Assembly: GCA_034231615.1 (NCBI GenBank)
Contig: CM067317.1
Location: forward strand, 43,037,531-43,101,530
From: Meghimatium bilineatum
Lineage: Eukaryota; Mollusca; Gastropoda; Stylommatophora; Philomycidae
DNA: 64,000 bases
Direction of reading: 5' to 3'
Positions within the stretch are counted from its first letter, which is position 1, and the number at the start of each line of letters is the position of its first letter. The notes beneath the pieces are model-generated. The model worked only from the letters and a program-made list of their open reading frames with translations, had not been told where the DNA came from and did not search any database. Below, piece after piece: positions 22,755 to 33,349 of this stretch. A program made the translations under genes and the position numbers.

Positions 22755-23325
22755 AGACTGATGATGATGTTCGTCCGTCGCAATGGACGATGACCAAAAC
22801 TCAAACAAAATAGCAATAAATAATAAAAGATAATAAAGTTAATCGTGCGTTTTTAAATGACTAACCTGTCCAATGCGAGCACAAAAAGTTCTTCAACACA
22901 ATTGACATCTGTAGAGGGTGTCTATGGAACGTTGAGATGTTTTGTCTTTTCTACTAGCCCGCTTCTGTCTTGCAGTATCTTGCCTGGTCTCTTCCGCCGC
23001 TAGTGCTCCAGTTCTTAGACTAACGCTATGTTGTTGTATCCTGAGCGAGGCTCTCCCAAGAGCCTACGTCAATTTTTAAATATTTCAATGAGGACTTGAG
23101 TGTATCTATGAAACGCTTTTTCTGTCCACCAGCTTTTCGAAGTCCTGTCTTGAGTACTCCATAATATATTTGTTTTGATAGACGCGAGTCCTCCATACGC
23201 ACAAGATGACATGCGCAGCGTGCTTGCGCCTTCATAAGTATTGTGTGGATGCTTGTTGAGAGTGATTTTTCCAAGACCTCGTAGTCTGGTACTTTGTCCC
23301 ACCAATGGATGTTTAGTATACAAAC
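22755..23325 (-). mobile_element. LINE 3' end relic
   Basis: The reverse strand encodes GLGKITLNKHPHNTYEGAS and, frameshifted, CACHLVRMEDSRLSKQIYYG, GGQKKRFIDTLKSSLK and DVGSWESLAQD. This HLVRMEDSRLPKQ / KKRFKDTLK signature is common in LINE C-termini. The 3' flank at 22755-22890 repeats the ggacgatgacca words seen at 7045 and 12620. Confidence 0.75.
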
Positions 23326-23329
23326 ATAC

Positions 23330-24215
23330 TATAGGGTATTTGTATGATAAAATGCAAATAACAGCATATAAGACAGCTTCAACGTTTCAATCTTCAAGCC
23401 TTCAAGAAAATACAAAACAAACAGTAAAGAAACAGTTAAAAACAGTAAAAATAATGACACTAAAACATTACCAAGAAAGACCATACGCTTGGATTGAAAG
23501 CTCGTTGTTTCAAAACAATTATTGTCGAAGTTTCACTCTGAACTAGGATACCAACACGGCCGCAATCTTGTATATAGGATTTCGTCTCTGTTCCAATTTG
23601 TTATGACAGTTCCTAGCAAGGCTGTGATACTAGCACCGGTCCTTGTCTGGAACGCGTGACTACCCAGCTCATTTTAGAGATAAATAATCTAATAGGAATA
23701 AATAGGAATAATATGGATAAATAATCTAAATATTATATCAACAATTAATAAATAACTAATTTAAATATTAATCATTTTAGCGTTAGGGGTTAGGGTTAGA
23801 AGAGTTGTGTTTTACATAACTAACCCTAACCCGAAATAAATGTATATTTAAATTAATAAATGATAAAAATAACCCGATAAACACTGTCTTGTCACCTAAC
23901 TTCAAGAATTACATTACTCGTATACTTATCACTAAATATTTTGAGAAGAGATCCAAAGAGGAAAAAGAGCGCAGAAAATATAAATGGTCCCAGAGTGCCA
24001 TTTTAGGGCAATTGTAACGGTCTCAAACTCCATGTAGTTGATTTTTATGCTAATCTAGAATGTGGAAATATTTACTGAAGCATTGACATACTGAAGTCCT
24101 CATAAAAGCTACACAAAAGAGCCCAGATTGTTCGAAAATAACCCAAGATATACAGGTCTGACCTAAAAAAGACCAGGTAGAGGGAAAAACCCAGGAGTGG
24201 TGACACTGATACACT
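23330..24215. other. AT-rich stretch with an inverted telomere-like motif
   Basis: No gene supported. It holds aataaataatctaaatat-type AT-rich palindromic sequence at 23680-23890 around the telomere-like hairpin listed separately. Confidence 0.5.
23787..23832. repeat. Inverted telomere-like repeat (TTAGGG-type hairpin)
   Basis: gggttagggttag at 23787-23799 and its exact complement ctaaccctaaccc at 23820-23832, with a 20-base loop. TTAGGG is the telomeric unit of most animals outside the insects. Each arm has only about two units. Confidence 0.85.
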
Positions 24216-24218
24216 TAT

Positions 24219-24628
24219 TAGGGGCTTTCCGTAAATTACGTCAACAATGTTTTGCAAATGTTTACCCCTTCCTCAAAGACCCCCACCCCCCCCCCCAAAC
24301 ACCTCTCCCCCCTTCCGACATAAAAAAATTCAGAGGCTGTTAAATTATATAATTAAAATGTAACCTCTCTTCCATATAACAAAAATATTTTTTAAAGCAA
24401 AACGTTTCAAAAAATACATTATTTTTTTTCCAAATTATTTTAGAAACGTTTCAAATACAACGTTTATTTTGCAAATAATTACATTGGTTTAGAAACCAAA
24501 ACAGGTTTAGTAACGTCAAATTTTGTAAATATTTTTTAACAAGCTCACCTCCCCTTTTTCTACAATTGCCAAACTTTATCAGAGCCCCTACTTCTCCCTC
24601 ATTGTTATCGTAATTTATGGAAAGTCAT
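24219..24628. mobile_element. Family F MITE-like element, best copy
   Basis: Starts aggggctttccgtaaattac and ends cgtaatttatggaaagtc, a near-perfect inverted terminal repeat of about 18 bp around 410 bp of AT-rich DNA with a C11 run. Copies with the same left end (ggggctgtctataaattaca) start near 29485 and 61897. A GGGGC-GTC-ATAAATTACGTCA-type end is reminiscent of DNA-transposon MITEs. Superfamily not assigned. Confidence 0.65.
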
Positions 24629-24641
24629 TTACTAGCTCAAC

Positions 24642-25869
24642 GGGGTGCACAGGGAACGCATTGCTCTAGGCGGACCCAGGGTTAGCAGATAACCAAGATC
24701 CCAAATGTACCTCCACGCGGTGCACCCTGGAAACAGAAATACAGCAGCTCGTGCTGATTCTGGCCAAATCATTTGGGGATCGTGTCCGAGAATGTGGAGG
24801 TAGCAGATGGAAAGAGATTTGACTGCACAAGAGACACACAATATCTCCGACACCACCAGCATCACCACATATAGCGACACTGTCGACATACAGTGAAGCT
24901 AGTCAGTCCAGTCCGAACATTGGAGGGGCGGCCAATGTAAAATGCACGTAAAGGTAGATGCATGGCGAGAGACAAATTGATTTCATACCGAGTACAATGA
25001 AACAATGAAAGGGCAGAACAGCACTAGAGGGCAGCGCGAACTGCAAATAGAAAATGAAAAGTTCCTAGGAAAGGGGAACTACAAGCTCCGTCAGCTCGAG
25101 ACGAGCTTCTAGTTATCTGTGTTCCTACAGGCAGAGACCCAGACCCATTCATTGGCGTTTGGTAAAGCAAGAAGACCTAATCTAACTCTAATGTCGAGCC
25201 TTCCTAAACCGGAAATATGCTCGCGAAGAGAAAGGGTTCCGTACTCGATACGCTCAGGCACAAAAGGGACAACGATTTAGCCCTGGCCTAACTCTACTGT
25301 CAGGTTTTCCTACACCGGAAATACACTTGAAGAGAGAAAGGGTTCAGCACCTGATGGGCTCAGGCGCTATTGGGACAAGGACGCTCAGCTCGAGAACGCC
25401 TTGCTCTCAAACGCGTGGTGTGAGACTCGAACTTGGACAAGGGGTACACGATGTCGGTGAATGACACCTCGGCTAAGAGGGTGAAAGAGCCAGGGTCCAA
25501 CTCCTCTGTTGAGTTCTTCCCCTTAAGGAACCAGGCTCACGGATGAGAAACGGTTCAGTACCCAATGGGCACAGGCACAGCACGTCCAATTACACGAGGC
25601 AAGTTCATAGACAGTGGAACACCTCGTTCGAGTCAGACGAGAGCAAAAAAATCGTCTGGGCGAAGAGTCTCCACTACGCGTGCCTGGAGACAGATATAGA
25701 GGCTGTTACAGGCTAAGGGTAGCCCACCCGAATTGTCAAGGCATGCCGAAATTGGATGTGCTAGGCCTACAAGGCGCATAACGGTGGCACAACGTAATCA
25801 CGCTCCCGTCGGAAATCGCACGGATATCCGTGATGGTTACAATGGAGCGAACGAAAAACAAACAAACAA
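24642..25869 (+). mobile_element. Family D: complete 1.2-kb non-autonomous element
   Basis: 1228 bp flanked by the perfect 11-bp direct repeat actagctcaac (24631-24641 and 25870-25880). It starts ggggtgcacagggaacgcat and ends gagcgaacgaaaaacaaaca. No long open frame. The central part has three degenerate units of about 100-150 bp, each with ctctactgtcga, cctaaaccggaa, gagagaaagggttcagtacc and gatgggctcaggca. The target duplication plus short A-rich tandem tail fit insertion by target-primed reverse transcription using a LINE's enzymes. A second copy (13015-14795) is split by a LINE, and a 5'-truncated copy lies at 39545-39715. I know no named family that fits. Confidence 0.8.
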
Positions 25870-25880
25870 ACTAGCTCAAC

Positions 25881-26485
25881 AGTAACAGACTTGCCAGATT
25901 GGCCAATTGTCAGTTTATTCTGGTACACCCGTCACTTATATACGGAATTGCATTATTTACAGGCACCAAAAATAAAACGGACCAATTACCGTCTGGTACT
26001 GAAAATTATCCATAATAAAGTAAATTTCAGTAAACCTACTAAAACTAAGAGCAAAAATAGCGCCGTCATCATCATGTACCGTGCCGACGGATGTAGGAGA
26101 TCATGAATCTCAACAATACTCAGTTCCAGTAACTTTTATCAGATCTTTTTTTCAGTATTTTCTCACGTTGTCGTCCTCGATCTCTCTTGCCTTCTATGTT
26201 ATATGTTCTGGAGAACTCCCTGTCTCATAAAATTGGTAGCATATCCTATACAGCATGTAGCCATCAACCCATAATTTTTTGGACTGCCTCCCTGTCTCAG
26301 AACGTTTCCAAAATAAATATTTTTTTTTAAAAATAACATTTTTCCTATCTAATTCTATTACGTAACCACAGTTTCGCACTTGTAAAAAACAGCATAACCT
26401 GTAGAAATGTATTTTTGCAAAACATAATATCACACCAAATTGACATTTGGAAAAAAAGGTAATTGTCCAATAACACAGGATGGTT
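25881..26485. other. No recognisable feature
   Basis: AT-rich. The 116-codon reverse open frame at 26194-26544 has no recognisable motif and runs into a G-run, so it is not called. Confidence 0.45.
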
Positions 26486-26489
26486 GATA

Positions 26490-26765
26490 TTATCTTCTGG
26501 GGGGGGGGGGGGGAGAGGAGTTGTTTCCTATAAAAGATGGTCATCTGTGCGTTTTCGTTAGTGAGATCTTCTTTAGGATGTCAATTTTGTTTTGTTGAAA
26601 ATAAAAACGCTATGGTTGGGGGGGGGGGGGGTGTTGCGTTGTTCCGGTATTTTGGCCAAGTTCCCACTACTAAAAGTTATGTTAAGATATGCCAATTGGG
26701 GGGGGGGGGGGTTTGAACACCCTAAACCTAGATTATCTACTGCCATGGAATAAGATATGTCATAC
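26490..26765. mobile_element. G-run cluster, probable family E relics
   Basis: Three poly-G runs of 12-16 near 26500, 26618 and 26698, with the family E phrase ggccaagttcccactactaa and gtttgaacaccctaaacc. Termini not resolved. Confidence 0.45.
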
Positions 26766-26794
26766 AGGGTGTCTCTTCAAGTCGCTGTGCGGCA

Positions 26795-26885
26795 ATTTGT
26801 TTCCACTACTGGTGACAAACAGCACAAGAATATACTGTAATATATACATTGCTGGTGACAAACAGCACAAGAATGTACTGTAATA
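26795..26885 (+). repeat. Two-copy tandem repeat, about 52 bp
   Basis: ctggtgacaaacagcacaag followed by aatatactgtaata or aatgtactgtaata, twice in tandem. Confidence 0.8.
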
Positions 26886-27490
26886 GGTGTCTATAAAATA
26901 GTATCGTAGCTTGGGCAATATCAGTGTTTAGATCGGATTATGAGCCGTCTCCACAACAAAGGCTGACTGCAATGTATCTTCAACACGTTATGTCGTTTTA
27001 TCTTGATGATTTTCTCTTATAAATTGTTTTTGTTCACATCTTAGTGTCTTTCTCCAAGTTATATTTTTTTCAACATCAAAATCAGTGAATCCCAAACTGT
27101 TTTGTCCCGATTTTTTAGGTTTTCCAAAGCCTGCCTAATAATGAATTTTCCTAAACATATTAACTTTTAAATGTATTTTTGACAGCTGACACAGTGCTGT
27201 TCATTTTTGGTCGGGTTTTTGTAGAATTATTAAAGAAGAAGAACATGTACAAATTCTATTCATACCTTTATTAAAAATAGAACATTCCGTGTACCCCCAA
27301 TATTTGTTCTCGCTGACATAGACCCCTTTCAAGTCGAAATTGACCTTGGGGACACATATAGACCACTATGGGAACATATGATCTAGATCCTTGAACGTTC
27401 AGTACATCCTTGCAGTACGTTCTTCGACTAGTTGTTATTTTATGAATCTTATGCACCAAAATAATTGTAGTTGCATTGTTTGTATTTTCT
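26886..27490. other. Mostly unassigned; tiny LINE tip near 26935-26990
   Basis: gagccgtctccacaacaaag and ctgcaatgtatcttcaacac echo the LINE 3' tip at 56757-56800. Otherwise nothing supportable. Confidence 0.35.
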
Positions 27491-27496
27491 TTAGCA

Positions 27497-27607
27497 CTGC
27501 CAAAATCGTGCCATCGGTGCAAGTAAAACGTCGGGACAACGCATCTTCGATCTTTGGAATATTGGAATACACGCTGTTGGAAATCTAGTAGGATCATTGT
27601 CTTGCAA
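27497..27607 (+). repeat. Family B element fragment
   Basis: Contains gtgccatcggtgcaagtaaa, cgtcgggacaacgcatcttc and ggaaatctagtaggatcatt, the family B core in the opposite orientation to most copies. Confidence 0.6.
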
Positions 27608-27908
27608 CAAAAAAAGAGAACCAGTGGAAGGGTGTTAAAGAAAATTAAAAAATATCCGTTTCCTTTATCAAGTATCTTCACATTCTTAATTTTCCCATGG
27701 TCTCTTCTTATTTGTGTGTAAGAACAACTAAGTTCAATTCCCGCTTATTGCACTATTATTTATTCTTTAATAATAAGTCATAGATACTGTTATATTAAAA
27801 TACTTATTTTTGTGTGAGCTTCTTTCCATAAAATTATACATGTTCTATGTATCCACATCTCAGATTAAACGTGGGTGTAAAGTTGTAGAGGATTGAGGCC
27901 CCCCCCTC

Positions 27909-28157
27909 CAGGGACGTAGATATGTCTTCAATAAATGGAAGGTTTTAAAAAAAGGTTATTCGCCCGTTCTCGTGTAAAATTCCTTTAAGAATCGTTAGAG
28001 GGTGAATGAGGTCTTTACCCACCTTTCACTCATTCCCAGTGCTACAAATTATATTCTTTCATGGGAATGAGGGAGGGGGGATTATATTGAAATATGTCGA
28101 TGAGGTCAATCAATCCCCCAAATAGGGAGTCGTTTTGACATCCTATCTACGGGTTCG
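27909..28157. mobile_element. Family E MITE-like element
   Basis: Termini cagggacgtagat and atctacgggttcg are inverted (about 11 of 13 positions match). The interior contains caaggttattcgcc-like text, ccagtgctacaaattatatt and a G-run. Confidence 0.6.
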
Positions 28158-28479
28158 ACCCGATTGATCTCATTGTACTCAAGTATTCCCATACGTACTT
28201 CGTCCCTCTGAGTGAAGCGTCGCTCCTCTTACCACATAAAGCACATATCCCCTTACCTGGAAGAGATAATAGAAAAGGATGTCATAAAAAACGCCCTGAT
28301 ATAACCAATATTGACACCAGTCCTAGGTTGAAAGGGGCGGGCCTCGACTATGTGAGGCAAAAACCATTAGTAAACAATGTCATAAAAAAATTATTCAGTT
28401 CTGCGAACAAGTGGAGCCGGATTCAAGCTGTCAACCTAACCTCTTGAGCATAAGGTTTAACTCGACTTTTACCAATTTG

Positions 28480-28602
28480 TCACGCTTAACCGAGACCTTC
28501 GCCAGTAAAGACCCTTGTACAGAAAGTAAATATGACCTGATCATCTGATTTTTAAATTATTTCCGAGCACTTCGTTAGTCGGCCTTGGCTTTTTTGCATG
28601 CT
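28480..28602 (+). repeat. Family A dispersed repeat, left part (LINE-interrupted)
   Basis: taaccgagaccttcgccagt, attatttccgagcacttcgt and tagtcggccttggc match family A. The right part, tatataaatagtgaccaaca, resumes at 28951 after a 330-bp LINE. Confidence 0.65.
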
Positions 28603-28611
28603 ACTCCAAGT

Positions 28612-28941
28612 CAAACATGCAAGAGAAACTCCAAACAGCAATATGTTTCTGCAACAATAAGAAAAAACGATGGACTTATATCGGACATGTACTTAGAATG
28701 AATTAAAATAGACGGCCACTACAAGCATTAAAATGTGTACCAGATGGCAAAAGAAAAAGAGGAACGTAAAGAGAGAGACTCTTTGCAGAACAACCATAAA
28801 AGAGGGTCTGACTATGCGTCTGAACAAGATACAACAATTACACACAGTAGCATCACATCGCTCGAACTGGAGAGCTCTGGTTTCTGTCCTATGCACCGTG
28901 TTCGGCGCTTAAGCAACATAGATAGATAGACAAATAGATAA
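28612..28941 (+). mobile_element. 5'-truncated LINE inserted in a family A element
   Basis: Flanked by the 9-bp repeat actccaagt (28603-28611 and 28942-28950). It encodes KKRWTYIGHVLRMN, then VPDGKRKRG, then TIKEGLTMRLNKIQQLHTVA and SNWRALVSVLCTVFGA. It ends in an (agat)n-like tail. Stops interrupt it. It is related to the LINE at 13368. Confidence 0.82.
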
Positions 28942-29224
28942 ACTCCAAGTATATAAATAGTGACCAACAAAATGCACGACAGCAGTAATAAATATTGCGA
29001 ATGAAGTCTTGTTAGCAATCTGTTAACAAGTCTATCTATACGTGAGCCTGCTTAACCTTTACGTTAGGGGAATCTCCTATCTACATCTCAACAATGGTAT
29101 AGGTAACAGTGTAACACAATAACGCCCCCCCTCCCCTTGAATGAACTCATGATAACGAGTTACTGAGGCTTGAGGGGAGTGATGAGAATAGCAACAGCGT
29201 AAACTGCCATGCATTATGTAAGAG

Positions 29225-29435
29225 GCGAGTAACAATCTGTTTTTGGTGTGGGGATTGGATGCCCCATTCCATACAGGATAAAAATGACCCAGAACGAATG
29301 CCGAAGTTGGATGTGCCGGATCGAGAGTCGCAGACATCGCAGCTAATTTTTTAAACCACGCGACAACGCATTCCGTTCTCTGAACTGCATCCTACAGATC
29401 TACATGAGTTTGAGAATGAAAGCAGAAGAAGAAAA
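29225..29435 (+). repeat. Family C element
   Basis: ggggattggatgccccattc, gaatgccgaagttggatgtg, gcagacatcgcagct, caacgcattccgttctctga and gaatgaaagcagaagaagaa. The sequence before it, 28990-29210, shows nothing specific. Confidence 0.7.
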
Positions 29436-29464
29436 GCTTTTCTATAAACATTGGCTTTCTCTTC

Positions 29465-29772
29465 TCTGGGGCTTTCTCTTCTCTGGGGCTGTCTATAAAT
29501 TACATCAACACATTTTTACCCACTCCTCCCTCAATAACTTTCAAGGAATCAGGGATCCCCTTAAAACAAAAGTTTAAGTTCACAAAAAGTACGAAAAAAT
29601 ATGTTATTTTAAAACATGGTTAGGAAAATAGTTCACACAATTTAATAGGTGTATAAGAAACAGTATTGTTGATGTCAACTTTTGTGAACTCCTCCCACCG
29701 CCCCCTTAACAATAACAGTCTAACACCTCTCTCACCACTCACCAATTATTGACAAAATTATTGAGCAGCGTA
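29465..29772. mobile_element. Family F MITE-like element
   Basis: ctggggctgtctataaatta, catcaacacatttttaccca and attgttgatgtcaacttttg, in the same order as at 61895. The start ctttctcttctctgggg is duplicated. Confidence 0.55.
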
Positions 29773-29962
29773 TGTGTTAGCTTTCGACATCAATGACCAT
29801 AATAAATGTATCAATAATTTACAAACTCCCTACAGTGTCTCATCTTCCACGTAATAAATGTATCACCCATCTCCAATTTCCCTATATTGTCTGATCTTCC
29901 ACGTAAACAAAACCGGAAATATGTATAAGTGTTACTAATGTTATAAATAAAACTTAACAGTC

Positions 29963-30124
29963 CGTCGCTTCTCGCTGTTAGCCACAGTTCCGTCGCTTCT
30001 CGCTGTTAGCCACAGTTCCGTCGCTTCTCGCTGTTAGCCACAGTTCCGTCGCTTCTCGCTGTTAGCCACAGTTCCGTCGCTTCTCGCTGTTAGCCACAGT
30101 TCCGTCGCTTCTCGGTGTTAGCCT
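29963..30124 (+). repeat. 28-bp minisatellite, 6 units
   Basis: The unit contains ccgtcgcttctcgctgttag then ccacagtt. Units are identical except the last (ctcggtg). Confidence 0.95.
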
Positions 30125-30138
30125 GTTCTGTTTATAAC

Positions 30139-30398
30139 TAGGTCCGTAGATAAGGTTTGGGGTGGGGGTTTGTTGTTTAACCCCCTCAAGCCCTTTAACA
30201 AATCGGAACATGACTTTTAGTACTTGGAACTTGACCAAAATGTGTGCAAAAAGTAAAATTAAAGATCTTCAATAATTTTTCACAAAAACGTCCTCAGATT
30301 CTTCATAAAAAATCTGATACACAAAAACGCACGAACTATTTTTTTTAGGTCAGCCCCCCCCCAACCCCACTCCCTAATCTAGAGAAGTTCATATCCAC
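30139..30398. mobile_element. Family E MITE-like element between 16-bp direct repeats
   Basis: Starts near taggtccgtagataaggttt and includes a C9 run and aacatgacttttagtacttg. The direct repeat ctgttctgtttataac occurs on both sides (30123-30138 and 30398-30413). That is long for a MITE duplication and may be a target duplication of another type. Confidence 0.5.
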
Positions 30399-30414
30399 TG
30401 TTCTGTTTATAACA

Positions 30415-30936
30415 TTTGTAACACGTATACTTATTTCGATTCATTTTCACATTTGCCTTGTGTTACTGGAGCCCTCGCATTCTAGTAACAGGTTCTTTCC
30501 CGATACCGGAGTTATATATCTGGATTGCTCATCTTTCACGCTAGCTTTACTAATCCTAGACAAACGCCGCTTTCATTTTGTCCGCCAAATATTGCAGAAA
30601 TGACCTGGCAAATTCTAAACAAAATTACTCAGAGGTTGTACATTGAGTTTGACCGTAACCTTTGAATTTACAAGACCTATTGGTCTAAGTATTGTGAATG
30701 ACAATTTACTATCCCGTTATTTTTATTGGTTACTATAATTATACTTTTTGTGACAGCCAATGAATAGTCAAATGAGTCATTAAGAAGGCTTGAGCAGTAG
30801 GTCTTGTATCGTTGACGGTGTTGGTTAGAGCTAGGCTCGCAAAGCAGGTCGAGTTTGTTGATTTCAATTTTAAACTGTACAATTGCACATTATCTATCTC
30901 GGAAACTTACACACTTGCCATGCATTGCCTTCGTTT
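30415..30936. other. No recognisable feature
   Basis: Unique-looking intronic sequence. Confidence 0.4.
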
Positions 30937-32410
30937 CAGGGTTGCCATATTGGCAATTGTAGGACAACATTTCTCATATTTGACAATTTAAAATTCTACT
31001 AGCCATGAACTTTTTTTTATCCATTTTCCCCCACATTTATTTTTTTCAAAACTATTTTGAAAACATATCTACCTTCACATATTTTTTTGTTTAAACTTGA
31101 CTATAAATTGTGTGGCAGGTGTTTATGTGGATATTAACTAATGTATAAACACTGTCTAGCATACTTATGTATACATATAGAATGCAGAGTACATGTTTCA
31201 AACAGGTATTTGATAAAAATGTTCCCAGGATGTCCAAGGCTGGAGTTGTATTACTATGTTATGCTATGTTATGTTCCTCCAGGGCCATAGGCGGCGCATA
31301 GGGCAGAAACCATAGCTTTCCATTTCTGTCTTTGTGTTGCCAGGTCTTTCAATTCTTGCATGTTGATTAGATTCATTGACATTAATTCTCTATTAATGGT
31401 TCTTCGTAGAGTTACTCTAGGTCTCCCTCTTCTTCTTACTCCGGGTGCCCCCAATATAGTGATTGATGGGGAATTCTTAGGCTGTTCATTCTGAGAACAT
31501 GGCCGGTGTAAGTCCAACGCCTTTGTCTAATGAAGGAAGATATATAGGTTTGTTTGCTTTCCTCTCTTATAGTAGTGTTAGATTTAAAGGCACTCCACTT
31601 AACATTCAGAATGGTACGTAGGCATTTGTTTTCAAAGGAGTCTAGTCTCTTATTTGTGGCTTTCCAACTTTCGCATCCATATGATAGAATAGGGATGATG
31701 TTGGAGTTAAGCAACCTGAGTTTTGTGGTGTTTCTTAGTGTGTTTGACATCCAGATGTTACATAGTTTATTGAAAGCACCAGCTGCAAGGGCAATACGGT
31801 GTAAAATTTCTTTTGATGAGTCTCCATCCAATGCTAGATTGGTGCCTAAATATGTAAAATTGTTGACTTTTATTAATGGGACATTTTGAATTTTTATGAT
31901 GTCGTTGGATCTCGTAAAATCTAGTATATGAGTTTTTGATGTGTTGATTTTCAGGCCTATCTGATTTGAGTAGTGTTGAAGATTAGTATGTGTTACCATA
32001 CTGAGACGATATATCAAACAACAAGAGCAGGTAATTTAGTGTTCGCCAAAGTACTAGATCATAACAGGGACGGTAGCTAAAATCAATTACAACGTTGTGA
32101 AAAGTTTATAATTTTAATATGCACAAAAATGTAAGTACCTTCATTGATTTCATGTCTAGATAAAGTTTAGACTCTCCGAATAGCATTAAAAGAATATAAA
32201 TTAAGTTAGCAATAACATATTTGTTAGTGTATAATGAATGAATGGAAATAATTGCAGAGACGTTATACACAACTCCACATAGAAAATTAGTATTCTTAAT
32301 AATTCAAAATATTTTTTGTAGTTTATACACACGATTTGGAATATGGCAGTTTTTGGGAATTTTTAACTAACAATTTGGCCATATAAAGTTTCAACCAACT
32401 GGAAACCCTG
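30937..32410. mobile_element. Possible MITE-like element carrying a LINE insertion
   Basis: Left end cagggttgccatattgg and right end caactggaaaccctg are roughly inverted, and the flanks share ttcgt. The LINE at 31260-32025 accounts for most of the interior. Tentative. Confidence 0.3.
31260..32025 (-). mobile_element. LINE relic (thumb to C-terminus)
   Basis: The reverse strand encodes QIGLKINTSKTHILDFTR, FTYLGTNLALDGD, PILSYGCESWKATNKRLDSF, CLRTILNVKWSAFK and RRWTYTGHVLRMNSLR. After one frameshift near 31440 come GVRRRGRPRVTLRRTINREL, QKWKAMVSAL and AYGPGGT. It is the best-preserved C-terminus in the window and is 5'-truncated. The tail is of (ataac)n type next to tatgttatgctatgttatg. Confidence 0.88.
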
Positions 32411-32670
32411 ATTCGTCGTAATGTGTTAACCATGCACATTAACATACACTTCACTCATGTCACGGGTAATTGTATGTTCTCGAAATAGCACTTCAAATAT
32501 GCTTCAATTTCTTGCTGTTGTTTCGATGTTTGGGTAGTATTAACTGGTACGGAGAAGAAGAGGAAGACTTAAAAAAATCATGGTTGTAGGAAAACTTCAA
32601 GGAATAGACCCACCATGCTTTTTTTTCTAAACACTTCCACAGGGTTGCCAAACCGTGGATTGGTACATTA

Positions 32671-32991
32671 CAGTAGAAATCCGATTATCTGGATACCAAT
32701 TAATCGAATCCCCAATTATCAGAATCGAATTTGGGTGAAATAATTTTGGAGCTAGAGCGTTAGCGGACATGGTAGAGAGGTCTCGGGGCAGTGCGCACGT
32801 GCCGTTACTATGTAGTTTATTTGCAATACACAGTTGTTTACATATTACTGTACGTTGATCAATAACATTCAGTTCATTTCAATGCATGTGCACTGTTTTG
32901 TTTCATTCCGGAGCTATATCCAATTATCCGAATTGTCGATTATCCGAATAGACCCGATCCCTAATTAATTCGGATAATCGAATTTCCAATG
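32671..32991. mobile_element. pogo/Tigger-like MITE
   Basis: Inverted ends cagtagaaatccgattatct and cggataatcgaatttccaat, directly flanked by TA on both sides (32669-32670 and 32992-32993). CAGT-GAA--CGATTATCCG termini with TA duplication are typical of pogo/Tigger members of Tc1/mariner. It holds no transposase. Confidence 0.7.
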
Positions 32992-32994
32992 TAA

Positions 32995-33165
32995 TTGGTA
33001 AGTCACTTTCGCGAATAGAAAACCTATCGACATAATTCAAACAAGCATTGTGGTTCATGTTTTCGATTATTCCCATGCATTTCGTTGGTCGGCAATGATA
33101 GGCAACATCCGGGTGACACAAAGTATATAAATTGTGACCAAGGATAAGCGAGGAAATAATCTAAA
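32995..33165 (+). repeat. Family A dispersed repeat
   Basis: ggtaagtcactttcgcgaat, catgttttcgattattccca, tttcgttggtcggcaatgat and acaaagtatataaattgtga. It directly follows the pogo-like MITE. Confidence 0.65.
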
Positions 33166-33174
33166 ATATGATAC

Positions 33175-33345
33175 AATTCTTACAGCTGACGGGAATTGAA
33201 CCTGGTCTGTTCTAGCAGCACCGAATCGCTTTGCAACACAAGTAAACAGGTTTTCCGTGCTTGACCAACCACATCCCCAGTTGGTTCAATTCCCGTCAGC
33301 TGTAAGAATTATTTTCATTTATCCTCATGCTTCCTACTTGAATTT
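33175..33345. repeat. Two tRNA-SINE fragments in inverted orientation (28-bp perfect hairpin)
   Basis: Arms 33175-33202 and 33283-33310 are exact 28-bp complements around the B-box-like ggttcaattcccgtcagctg, separated by an 80-base loop. The right arm continues into the same AT-rich body as the SINE at 1-135 (catgcttcctacttgaattt). The two loop halves differ, so this is two insertions rather than a simple inversion duplicate. Confidence 0.8.
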
Positions 33346-33349
33346 ATTT

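Noticed and set aside
26194..26544. 116-codon reverse frame
   Set aside because: No recognisable domain. It passes into a poly-G run and overlaps no conserved block.
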